A stretch of DNA of 18,843 nucleotides, taken from NCBI GenBank assembly GCA_964614265.1, contig CAZTKT010000017.1:1-18843 (forward strand). Direction: 5' to 3'. The position numbers and the translations under genes are program-made. Position 1 is the stretch's first letter. Every line of letters starts with the position of its first letter. Below the pieces are notes generated by a model. The model did no database searches. It was not told the DNA's origin and worked only from the letters and a program-made list of their open reading frames with translations. Origin of the DNA: JACQKD01 sp964614265 (GTDB lineage: Bacteria > Patescibacteriota > Minisyncoccia > Phycocordibacterales > UBA918). This document shows positions 1 through 6,045 of the stretch, one piece after another.

Positions 1-51
1 TCTTTAAAGTGGTGGCAGAAGGACATCATTCCTCACACAATACCCTAACTG

Positions 52-394
52 TCAGAGAAACTCAAAAAGACACTCCTCACTCATTTGAAAACGCCAAACG
101 AGCGAAAGAAGAAAAAGCTTAAATTTCTTGTAGTCTACGCCCTCGCAAAATACCCACTCTACTCCTTCTGGGGTAATCTCATTTCTCATATTGACCCAAA
201 ATGACATTATCGCAATTCTGGCAAAGAATATCTGGCTCAAACAAGCTGGTGCACGTCTTTTGACTGGTCACTGCATCTAGCTTTGCTTTGACAAAAGAAT
301 TGTCTTCGTCCTTTGGTTCCTTGTAGAAAAAGCCTGGGGCGATGTGTGATTTTTTGAGCAGCGATTTATCTTGTAGACAGAGTTTGCAAATCAT
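52..394 (-). pseudogene. Frameshifted Cys-rich HNH-like small protein
   Basis: The reading frame opens with ATG at 394, one base after the stop of the upstream gene, and encodes a protein starting MICKLCLQD with a CxxC pair, a KKSHIAPGFFYK stretch and a second pair, ILCQNCDN. It meets a stop at 179-181 just after GQYEK. A different frame then continues with DYKKFKLFLLSLVWR and ends at 52. From memory, these pieces occur in this order in one family of small CxxC...SHIIP...CxxC proteins resembling zinc-binding HNH proteins, so I read this as one gene broken by a frameshift, with further decay at the window edge. A sequencing error at the shift is the alternative. The function of the family is not known to me; nuclease activity would be a guess. 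Confidence 0.6.
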
Positions 395-395
395 A

Positions 396-1337
396 TTATC
401 TTTTCGCTTCAATCCTAACCACATCACCTGTGGTTTTATCGACATAGTGTTGAGTTAAGAAAGAAAACTCACCAAGCGGAATTGGATTAGCCGCTAGTGG
501 GTTATGTACCAACATTATGTCGGTATCCTCTGGTCTTACTAGATGATTAAGGACAGTTGAGCTGGAATATATGACTGCACTAATACCCTTGTTTTCGTCA
601 TTCTCAAAGAACGTCATATCAATATCTTTCTTGTTTGTTTTAGCGATTGCCGCTCGTCGTCCCCAAAACGAAGTTGGACTAGCGACAGGCTTGCCATTTT
701 GTCTCATTCTCAAAGTGAAATCCCCAATACCAAAAACAGCTTTCAAGATACGCGGCAAATGCTCTGGGTATCCAATCTCACCAGTGTTTATTGCAACAAT
801 ATATGGCTCGTTTTCAGAAACTCTTTTATCCGCAATCCTCTCTTGATATTGCTTGTGTTTATCATTCAACGCTTGCGTAATCCTCAACAAGATTTTTTCT
901 TCGGGAACATCACTGAAAACTAAATGGTTAATACTTGTAGCAATATGCATTCTTGGCACCGCATCTGGATTTGTGGCGTCGCCGTGAGTAACCGCTGTGC
1001 ATTCAATGTTAATGAGATTAGGCTTGGCTACTATCTGTAAATCTGCTTGATCATCGCCTCGGTCTTCCTTCAAGGCTTTCCCATTCGTGAGACATAAAAC
1101 CCCTAGGTACATTTCCCAAGTGCGCTGGTGAAATCTAGTTGTTATTTCCTTGAGAAAATTCTTGTCTTTGTACGGCTCGTAGATTTTGTAGCATTCCTCA
1201 AAAAGCGTCTTTCTCTCCGCAATGACGACGGTTGCAAGATAGTAGGTATCTAGGTGAGGATTTTTTACTCGAAGTTTATCTATCTCCTCATTTGTAGTGC
1301 ATTCTGGGAGATTTGTTGAGAATAATGATGTGGTCAT
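396..1337 (-). CDS. Hypothetical protein, possible PD-(D/E)XK nuclease core
   Basis: This is a 313-aa soluble protein with no signal peptide or membrane segment. Around residues 72-115 it shows RTWEMYLGVL, then ADLQI, then INIECTAV. The spacing of Glu75, Asp99 and Glu112 on predicted beta strands resembles the E...D...ExK core of PD-(D/E)XK nucleases, although the last position is Thr rather than Lys. This is an inference from pattern only. The start at 1337 is preceded by TTGATA (1370-1375), an 18-bp spacer, TTAAGT (1346-1351) and 8 nt, so the message would begin close to the start codon. It is followed after 1 nt by the broken HNH-like gene, so the two probably formed one operon. The region looks more AT-rich than the rest of the window, which suits an acquired cassette. 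Confidence 0.7.
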   Translation of the reverse strand: MTTSLFSTNLPECTTNEEIDKLRVKNPHLDTYYLATVVIAERKTLFEECYKIYEPYKDKNFLKEITTRFHQRTWEMYLGVLCLTNGKALKEDRGDDQADLQIVAKPNLINIECTAVTHGDATNPDAVPRMHIATSINHLVFSDVPEEKILLRITQALNDKHKQYQERIADKRVSENEPYIVAINTGEIGYPEHLPRILKAVFGIGDFTLRMRQNGKPVASPTSFWGRRAAIAKTNKKDIDMTFFENDENKGISAVIYSSSTVLNHLVRPEDTDIMLVHNPLAANPIPLGEFSFLTQHYVDKTTGDVVRIEAKR

Positions 1338-1345
1338 AATTTACC

Positions 1346-1375
1346 ACTTAATTCTTTTTATCTTTGAAGTATCAA
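1346..1375 (-). promoter_or_regulatory. Putative promoter of the 313-aa protein gene
   Basis: On the minus strand TTGATA (1375-1370) is followed after 18 bp by TTAAGT (1351-1346). The -10 match is weak, but the -35 has 5 of 6 consensus bases. The start codon follows after 8 nt, which would give a leaderless or nearly leaderless transcript. Confidence 0.4.
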
Positions 1376-1471
1376 GTGACCACTTGAAAAGAATATGTGG
1401 TACTCGGTGAAAAAGTAGGGGTTTCTTATCTAATGCTTTGGTGTCCCATTTGCTGTCGTATTTGTCTCTTC

Positions 1472-1558
1472 TGGTGCCGCGGGGGAGACTCGAACTCCCA
1501 ATCCCTTGCGAGAACTAGCTCCTGAAGCTAGCGTGTCTACCAATTTCACCACCGCGGC
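1472..1558 (-). tRNA. tRNA-Leu (anticodon CAG)
   Basis: This is an 87-nt class II tRNA with encoded CCA. The acceptor stem is GCCGCGG (1558-1552) pairing with CCGCGGC (1482-1476), followed by discriminator A and CCA (1474-1472). The anticodon stem CTAGC/GCTAG encloses the loop TTCAGGA with anticodon CAG. A long variable arm and a T arm, GGGAG-TTCGAGT-CTCCC, are visible. A possible promoter lies upstream: TTCCAC at 1641-1636, 17 bp, then TATAGT at 1618-1613, but only the -10 is convincing. No clear terminator is seen downstream. Confidence 0.95.
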
Positions 1559-1699
1559 ATTTTAGTGAGCAAACACTCTTATCTTTCTAGCTACACAATG
1601 CGCTCCGCCTGTACTATATACCACCAACCCCCTCTGTGGAACCCACACCCCCCTTTCACCCCGCAACACAAGTACTCTTAGTATAATAGCTCCCTGGTG

Positions 1700-1728
1700 T
1701 TTAAAAAGCTGACGGAGGATGATACACT
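1700..1728 (+). promoter_or_regulatory. Leaderless promoter of the VTT/DedA-like gene
   Basis: TTTAAA (1700-1705), a 17-bp spacer and TACACT (1723-1728) end 6 nt before the ATG at 1735, which puts the expected +1 on the start codon itself. A second -10-like TATAAT lies at 1682-1687 and would give a leader of about 40 nt. Confidence 0.5.
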
Positions 1729-1734
1729 GGAGCG

Positions 1735-2301
1735 ATGCGCAGACGTATCGTCGAAGTATTTGGTGTTCTTCTCATTATTGTCGTTGCTCTCACCGTATCA
1801 TTTTCCCTTGCAAACTACGTCACGAGTAATGACACGGCGCGAAATTTGGTCGAACACTTCGGCTATCTCGGTGTGTTGCTCGTGGCTATTATTATCGGAT
1901 TGAACTTGTTTTTGCCGGTACCCGCCGGTACCCTCGTACCAATCTACGTCGTCGCAGGGCTTTGGCTTCCAGCGATCATCGTGATTCACATCATGGGTGC
2001 CTTTATTGCTGACACTATCAGTTATTTTGTTGGAGTAGGTGGTAAACACCTCACACAAAAAAATCCTCCGAAGTTCCAGAAAAAAATGATGGCTTTTGAG
2101 CAAGAGCACCATAAGCTGATCCTCCCCTCGGTGTTTCTCTATGCCGCATTTTCACCCTTTCCAAATGAAATAATTCTCATCCCCCTCGCCCTCGTCGGCA
2201 TACGCTTTCGAGTGCTATGGCTTCCGCTTCTCGTGGGGACTGCCTTCTATGAGACACTAGTAGCGTATGGGGTCATCAGTACCTTTCGGTTTTTCTTCTG
2301 A
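1735..2301 (+). CDS. VTT/DedA-like integral membrane protein
   Basis: This is a 188-aa hydrophobic protein with about five membrane or re-entrant segments: residues about 5-27, 43-65, 71-95, 128-150 and 160-185. Features reminiscent of the VTT (SNARE-associated/DedA) fold are the NLFLPVPAG stretch followed by ADTISYFVGVGGKHL, and a second half with SPFPNEIILIPLALVGI. DedA proteins act in lipid or membrane homeostasis, some as undecaprenyl-phosphate flippases. The exact substrate here cannot be read from the sequence, and the match is by pattern only. The gene ends in TGA, showing that TGA is a stop codon in this organism. It stands alone between two tRNAs of opposite strand and appears to be transcribed as a leaderless message. 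Confidence 0.7.
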   Translation: MRRRIVEVFGVLLIIVVALTVSFSLANYVTSNDTARNLVEHFGYLGVLLVAIIIGLNLFLPVPAGTLVPIYVVAGLWLPAIIVIHIMGAFIADTISYFVGVGGKHLTQKNPPKFQKKMMAFEQEHHKLILPSVFLYAAFSPFPNEIILIPLALVGIRFRVLWLPLLVGTAFYETLVAYGVISTFRFFF

Positions 2302-2331
2302 CGATACGTGTTCGAAGCTACCACTCATTAT

Positions 2332-2363
2332 AAAAAATAGTCCTTCACTGCTTCACAAGTGAA
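2332..2363. terminator. Small bidirectional terminator between the DedA-like gene and tRNA-Ile
   Basis: The stem TTCACT (2344-2349) / AGTGAA (2358-2363) is followed on the minus strand by a T6 run (complement of 2332-2337) and on the plus strand by a short T run at 2370-2375. It is placed to stop both the plus-strand membrane gene and the minus-strand tRNA. The stem is only 6 bp, so the call is tentative. Confidence 0.4.
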
Positions 2364-2376
2364 CTCCTTGTTTTTG

Positions 2377-2449
2377 TGCGAGCGCCAGGCTTCGAACCTG
2401 GGACCTTTCGAGTATCAGTCGAATGCTCTACCAACTGAGCTACGCTCGC
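2377..2449 (-). tRNA. tRNA-Ile (anticodon GAT)
   Basis: This is a 73-nt cloverleaf. The acceptor stem is GCGAGCG (2449-2443) with CGCTCGC (2384-2378) and discriminator A at 2377. The anticodon stem TTCGA/TCGAA holds the loop CTGATAC with anticodon GAT, and the T arm contains GGTTCGAAGCC. The next bases read CAA, so CCA is not encoded, unlike the tRNA-Leu upstream. A weak promoter candidate lies at 2589-2561 (TTGGAT, 17 bp, TATAGT), about 105 nt before the tRNA. Confidence 0.95.
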
Positions 2450-2638
2450 AAAAGGGGGTAGTACACGGTCACCATCTAGATATTCTTGTGTTCTCCGTGG
2501 ATACATGGTCTGGCACTATGCTCTCACCCGAGCACGGCACCCCACCCCTCGATGGCTCAAACTATAGCAAAATTCTATATATAATCCAAGTAGCGTACTG
2601 TACACTTCACTACTATCTGCGGTGTGACACACATACGG

Positions 2639-2644
2639 TATACT
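2639..2644 (+). promoter_or_regulatory. -10 hexamer TATACT of the pilin-like gene
   Basis: TATACT ends 7 nt before the ATG at 2652, predicting transcription start at or next to the start codon. No convincing -35 is seen. The rest of 2450-2651 holds nothing else that I can identify. Confidence 0.5.
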
Positions 2645-2651
2645 AAAAGAC

Positions 2652-3095
2652 ATGAAAAAAGGAATTGTGGGAATTGTCAGTATAGCGTTTGTTCCTACTG
2701 TCGTGTATGCCGCAGGTGCATCAATACAATCCGTCTTGACTGATGGTCTGCTGTTTATGAACGGTATGATAATCCCGCTCCTCGTAGCGCTGGCGTTTCT
2801 CTTCTTTATCGTCAATGTTGTACGCTACTTCATCGTTGGCGGTGCAGAGGAGGAGGCACGAAAAAAGGCACGGGGTCTTGCCCTCTGGGGGATTGGTGCA
2901 TTCGTGCTCATCGTCTCTCTCTGGGGCATCATCAATCTCTTCATCTCTGCCCTAAATATTACAAATGGTAACCCTATCTGCCCGGATTTTCTGAAAGGCT
3001 GCAGCCCCGGCGCTCCTTCAGGTACAGGTCCCGCCGCTCCTCAACCACAACTCATTCCTCCTCCAGATACTATCCCCCCAATCATCACTCCGTAG
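2652..3095 (+). CDS. T4SS-pilin-like small membrane protein with Pro-rich tail
   Basis: This is a 147-aa protein. Residues 1-20 form a signal peptide with likely cleavage after VVYA. Two hydrophobic helices follow (about 35-60 and 73-98), separated by a charged loop GGAEEEARKKARG. A tail from about residue 100 is rich in Pro, Gly and Ser with two Cys (NPICPDFLKGC). This architecture matches the VirB2/TrbC-like T4SS-pilin family that is abundant in CPR genomes. No other T4SS gene is adjacent, so a role in surface appendages or DNA exchange is only an inference. The gene is single, starts directly behind a -10 element and ends at a strong hairpin shared with the 16S gene. Confidence 0.75.
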   Translation: MKKGIVGIVSIAFVPTVVYAAGASIQSVLTDGLLFMNGMIIPLLVALAFLFFIVNVVRYFIVGGAEEEARKKARGLALWGIGAFVLIVSLWGIINLFISALNITNGNPICPDFLKGCSPGAPSGTGPAAPQPQLIPPPDTIPPIITP

Positions 3096-3109
3096 TCCGA
3101 CGTGTAACC

Positions 3110-3164
3110 AAAAAAACTACCATGCACCCGCCAGCTACGCTGGCGGGTGCATGGTAGTTTTATA
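3110..3164. terminator. Strong bidirectional terminator, pilin gene / 16S rRNA
   Basis: A perfect 23-bp inverted repeat, 3113-3135 and 3139-3161, has a 3-nt loop (TAC). It is flanked by seven A on the left (T7 after the stem on the minus strand) and by TTTT on the right arm. It lies between the plus-strand pilin gene and the 3' end of the minus-strand 16S unit, so it can end both transcripts. Confidence 0.85.
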
Positions 3165-3169
3165 CGCAC

Positions 3170-3186
3170 TCTCTTTTGTCTTATCC
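3170..3186 (-). repeat. 16S processing stem, trailer arm
   Basis: The 17 bases here are the exact reverse complement of 4879-4895 in the 16S leader. The two arms bracket the 16S gene and would form the long duplex that RNase III cuts during 16S maturation. A few more base pairs with wobble extend it outward. Confidence 0.8.
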
Positions 3187-3242
3187 AGGTGAAGTCTTTC
3201 CTTCAGGTCAAATAGATTTACAGACGAAACTATTATACGTCC

Positions 3243-3319
3243 GTTTTGTGCTCAATTGAGGCACAAAACACCGACCAATTAGCAAGCCGTACGTATCGTA
3301 CGGTGCATTGTCCAATTGG
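3243..3319 (-). other. Two hairpins in the 16S trailer
   Basis: Directly behind the 16S tail, CCAATT (3319-3314) pairs with AATTGG (3280-3275) and encloses a 7-bp hairpin CCGTACG/CGTACGG (3303-3297 with 3293-3287). A second hairpin, GTTTTGTGC/GCACAAAAC (3269-3261 with 3251-3243), follows. They probably help define the mature 3' end. Confidence 0.55.
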
Positions 3320-4775
3320 AATTAATCCACGACCAGCTTCCGCTAGCCGTGCCTTGTTACGACTTATTCCCTGTCATCGAGTTTACCGTCGGCCCCACCG
3401 AGGTGGGGACTTCGGGCACTCCCGACTCCCTTGAATTGACGGGCGGTGAGTACAAGGCTCGGGAACGTATTCACCGCAGCGTGCTGATCTGCGATTACTA
3501 GCGATTCCGACTTCATGAGGTCGAGTTGCAGACCTCAATCCGAATTGAGGATGCTTTTATTAGGATTTGCTCCATCTTACGATATTGCGTCCCGTTGTAG
3601 CACCCATTGTAGCGTGTGTGCAGCCCAAGGCATCAAGGGACATGCGGACCTGGCGTCATCCTCACCTTCCTCTCCCGTGAGGGAGCAGTCTCGCCTGACA
3701 CTTATAACAGGCAACGAGGGTTGCGTTCGTTTCCCCACTTAAGGGAACAGCTCAAGCCACGAACTGACGACGGCCATGCATCACCTGCCATACACCCTCG
3801 AAGGCTTCCTCGCTTTCACGAGGCGTGCAGTATGGTTTCTAGCCTTGGTAAGGTTTTTCGCTTAACTACGAATTAAGCCACGCGCTCCACCGCTTGTGCG
3901 AGCCCCCGTCTATTCCTTTGAGTTTTAAGCTTGCGCTCGTACTACCCAGGCGGTCCGCTTAATGCGTTAGCTTCGCCACTAAGAGGGTCGATACTCCTAA
4001 TAGCTAGCGGACAACGTTTAGGGCGTAGACTACCGGGGTATCTAATCCCGTTCGCTACCTACGCTTTCGTGCTTCAGTGTCAGGAACGCGCCAGTTGAGT
4101 GCCTTCGCTTTTGGTGTTCCCCATGATATCAACGGATTTCACCCCTACACCATGAGTTCCCTCAACCTCTCACGTCCTCGAGTGATGCCGTTTCCCTCGC
4201 GATCTCTGGGTTGAGCCCAGAGTTTTAACGAGAGACTAACAAAACCACCTACGCACCCTTTACGCCCAGTAAATCCGGGTAACGCTCGGGGCTTCTGTAT
4301 TACCGCTCCTGCTGGCACAGAATTGGGAGCCCCTTATTCATGAGGTAACGTCAATAAACTTCCTCCCTCATAAAAGATGTTTACGTCCCGAGGGACTTCA
4401 TCCATCACGCGGCGTCGCTCCGTCAGACTTTCGTCCATTGCGGAAGATTCTCGACTGCAGCCTCCCGTAGGAGTGTGGACCGTGTCGCAGTTCCACCGGT
4501 GGGGGTCAGGCTCTCACCTCCCCTAGCCGTCGTAGCCTTGGTGAGCTATTACCTCACCAACAAGCTGATAGCCCGCAGGCCGTTCCCAAAGCGATAAATC
4601 TTTACTCTTGCGAGACCATCGAGAATTATCCGACCTTTCGGCCGGTTATGCCCGACTTTGGGGTACGTACCTACGTGTTCCTACCTCGTCTGCCATGGGT
4701 CTAAACCCATTCGACTTGCATGCCTCATCCACGCCGCCAGCGTTCACCCTGAGCTAGGATCAAACTCTAATTAAA
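3317..4775 (-). rRNA. rrs: 16S ribosomal RNA, with altered anti-Shine-Dalgarno tail
   Basis: The 5' region AGAGTTTGATCCTAGCTCAG begins at 4768. The 338 region (ACTCCTACGGGAGGCTGCAG), the 530 loop, the 806 region and the 1390 region are all present, giving about 1,460 nt without introns. Ends are estimated by comparison with E. coli. The 530 loop reads GTGCCAGCAGGAGCGG instead of GCAGCCGCGG, with a matching change in its pseudoknot partner. The dimethyl-A hairpin h45 is intact (AGC-GGAA-GCT), but the tail after it reads GGATTAATTCC (3328-3318) where GGATCACCTCC is expected, so the CCTCC core is absent. The gene has its own promoter, boxA, processing stem and terminator and is not followed by 23S. 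Confidence 0.97.
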
Positions 4776-4878
4776 GACGAGAACACAAACGCAAATGAAT
4801 GCATATGTGTGTCTCTTCTGCCTCAACCTCTCTTTATGACTTCTTTCGAAACCGTTCGAGACGTTGAGGACTTTTCAA

Positions 4879-4937
4879 GGATAAGACAAAAGAGAATGTA
4901 TATAGTCTCTTATGACTATTGCATCATCTTTTGTCTT
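4879..4937 (-). promoter_or_regulatory. 16S leader: processing arm with competing hairpin
   Basis: 4895-4879 is the leader arm of the 16S processing stem (partner 3186-3170). The same bases, 4893-4883, are also exactly complementary to 4937-4927 upstream in the leader (AAGACAAAAGA with TCTTTTGTCTT, 11 bp). This second hairpin encloses a nested one, ATAGTC/GACTAT (4919-4914 with 4907-4902). The leader can therefore fold locally before the trailer is made. Confidence 0.65.
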
Positions 4938-4952
4938 GATGCGTTTTTTAAG

Positions 4953-4965
4953 TTGTCAAACAGCA
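4953..4965 (-). promoter_or_regulatory. rRNA antitermination boxA
   Basis: The minus strand reads TGCTGTTTGACAA, matching 11 of 13 bases of the E. coli rrn boxA TGCTCTTTAACAA. It lies between the 16S promoter and the gene, where NusB/NusE-dependent antitermination complexes load. Confidence 0.65.
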
Positions 4966-5055
4966 GTGCTCTCACAAAGGGCTGAGCGAGGAAACGGGGT
5001 GGACATCTTCCATGCCCTCATTCACCCACCACAGCACCAATAGAACAGTGAAGGC

Positions 5056-5083
5056 ATTATACGGTTTTCTCCCCTCGAGTCAA
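5056..5083 (-). promoter_or_regulatory. 16S rRNA promoter
   Basis: TTGACT (5083-5078), a 16-bp spacer and a perfect TATAAT (5061-5056) form the strongest promoter in the window. Transcription would start near 5049, giving a leader of about 275 nt before the 16S. Confidence 0.8.
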
Positions 5084-5105
5084 TAGGCTGAATAAGTCCA
5101 CGCTT

Positions 5106-5133
5106 TTGAGGTTCGACAAAACATGGGTATACT
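5106..5133 (+). promoter_or_regulatory. Promoter of the 186-aa protein gene
   Basis: TTGAGG (5106-5111), a 16-bp spacer and TATACT (5128-5133) are followed by 9 nt and the ATG at 5143. The predicted 5' UTR is 0-4 nt. The promoter is divergent from the 16S promoter. Confidence 0.65.
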
Positions 5134-5142
5134 TAGCTGTGT

Positions 5143-5703
5143 ATGACAAAGAGGAGTTCAAGGGAAAAATTCGTCCAGCACTTTGTGTCTGGAGAGGTTG
5201 TCGAGGGTGAGACTCTTGGCGAAGTTAGTTCAGAAACCTACGAGAAACATGTTCCTCATGTGGCCGAGTACATACCCTACCGTGAAGCAATGGAGTTGGT
5301 GCGTAGGTCACAACAACCAGATTCTGATCCCAGCGATCCAACTGCCCCGTTTGCCAATGATCTTCATGCGAGTATAGCGGAAAATCTTGGACTTGAAGAC
5401 TATTCACAACTGGAATTCTACACGGCGGTCTCGAAGACACATCTCGATGTTCTACATGGCATCGATGCCTTCTTTGAGTATTATCCTAACCAAGAAGACA
5501 AGGCACAAATCATTGTAGTCACTATAGATCTTACTACATGGAAAAAACCTTCCCATAAAGCCGACGTACTTATTGTGGTTCCTGCGGAGGGATTCGACCT
5601 TAAGGATCCTGACGACAAAAAGAAATGTCGGGTAATCGTGAACGCATCAGCTGGGGAAATCGCGGATCTCATACGTATGAAACTGGCAGAAATAAGAAAC
5701 TAA
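5143..5703 (+). CDS. Conserved-looking hypothetical protein, 186 aa
   Basis: This is a soluble, acidic protein that I do not recognise by name. The first 75 residues are charged and low in hydrophobics. The second half appears folded, with HLDVLHGIDAFFEYY (about 100-114), a beta-like IIVVTIDLTTWKKP (123-136), and KADVLIVVP (139-147). The GiDafFE...TIDlT...KADv order is a little like the acidic core of PD-(D/E)XK nucleases, but the evidence is too thin to name it. There is no Shine-Dalgarno sequence; the ATG sits right behind the -10 hexamer. The stop TAA is followed by the promoter of a small ORF on the same strand. Confidence 0.7.
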   Translation: MTKRSSREKFVQHFVSGEVVEGETLGEVSSETYEKHVPHVAEYIPYREAMELVRRSQQPDSDPSDPTAPFANDLHASIAENLGLEDYSQLEFYTAVSKTHLDVLHGIDAFFEYYPNQEDKAQIIVVTIDLTTWKKPSHKADVLIVVPAEGFDLKDPDDKKKCRVIVNASAGEIADLIRMKLAEIRN

Positions 5704-5718
5704 GAGTATCTTATTTGT

Positions 5719-5746
5719 TTGTGTTAGGTAAAAAATATGTTATATT
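5719..5746 (+). promoter_or_regulatory. Promoter of the 48-aa ORF / structured leader
   Basis: TTGTGT (5719-5724), a 16-bp spacer and TATATT (5741-5746) predict a start near 5753. Unlike the other promoters here, this one leaves a 5' leader of about 35 nt, which includes the hairpin GCC-GAAA-GGC near 5773-5783. Confidence 0.5.
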
Positions 5747-5787
5747 AAACTTGGTTATTGGACAACCTCTAACGCCGAAAGGCCAGT

Positions 5788-5934
5788 ATGGCTGAACAAG
5801 AAATCTTGGATGAAGTAAAGGCGCGCCTTTTAGGGAGCATGGTTGACCCCGTTGAGGAGGAGGGGCAATTATTGCCTCCGTCACCAAACGACCCCCCCAG
5901 TGACCCCACGAAACCTGAGGGGTCAGAAACATAA
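5788..5934 (+). CDS. Possible 48-aa acidic, Pro-rich small protein
   Basis: The ATG at 5788 opens a 48-codon frame starting MAEQEILDEVKARLLGSM, a predicted amphipathic helix, followed by an acidic and Pro-rich tail (PPSPNDPPSDPTKPEGSET) ending in TAA. It has its own promoter and terminator, which supports a real transcript. The same stretch contains RNA-like pairings (TGACCCC/GGGGTCA near the end, and GGCAATTATTGCC), so the transcript may be a structured RNA rather than an mRNA. The start codon is about 35 nt from the predicted +1, the only such case in the window. I recognise no family. Confidence 0.45.
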   Translation: MAEQEILDEVKARLLGSMVDPVEEEGQLLPPSPNDPPSDPTKPEGSET

Positions 5935-5970
5935 GTCACCCCCTCCTGTGTTATCCGGAGCGTATCTTAC

Positions 5971-6005
5971 AGACTGTATGCAGGGTTGCATACAGTCTAT
6001 CTTTT
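5971..6005 (+). terminator. Rho-independent terminator of the 48-aa ORF transcript
   Basis: A perfect 12-bp stem AGACTGTATGCA (5971-5982) / TGCATACAGTCT (5987-5998) with loop GGGT is followed by ATCTTTTTCC. The pyrH -35 begins immediately after it at 6009. Confidence 0.8.
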
Positions 6006-6008
6006 TCC

Positions 6009-6037
6009 TAGACAATCACACACGCTCGGCGTACAAT
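6009..6037 (+). promoter_or_regulatory. Leaderless pyrH promoter
   Basis: TAGACA (6009-6014, 5/6 match), a 17-bp spacer and TACAAT (6032-6037, 5/6 match) are followed by 8 nt and the ATG at 6046. The expected +1 is within about two bases of the start codon. Confidence 0.7.
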
Positions 6038-6045
6038 GCAGTTCA

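Noticed and set aside
1714..1718. GGAGG as Shine-Dalgarno for the VTT/DedA-like gene
   Set aside because: It ends 16 nt before the ATG, which is too far; the 16S tail cannot pair with it, and TACACT 6 nt before the ATG gives a better explanation.
3180..3195. CACCT in the 16S trailer as the real anti-Shine-Dalgarno after an intron
   Set aside because: It lies next to and partly within the processing stem outside the mature 16S, and the register of GGAT and CC at 3318-3328 fits the normal tail without any insertion.
3246..3876. Open frames on the plus strand across the 16S gene
   Set aside because: The region is clearly 16S rRNA; the frames are chance products.
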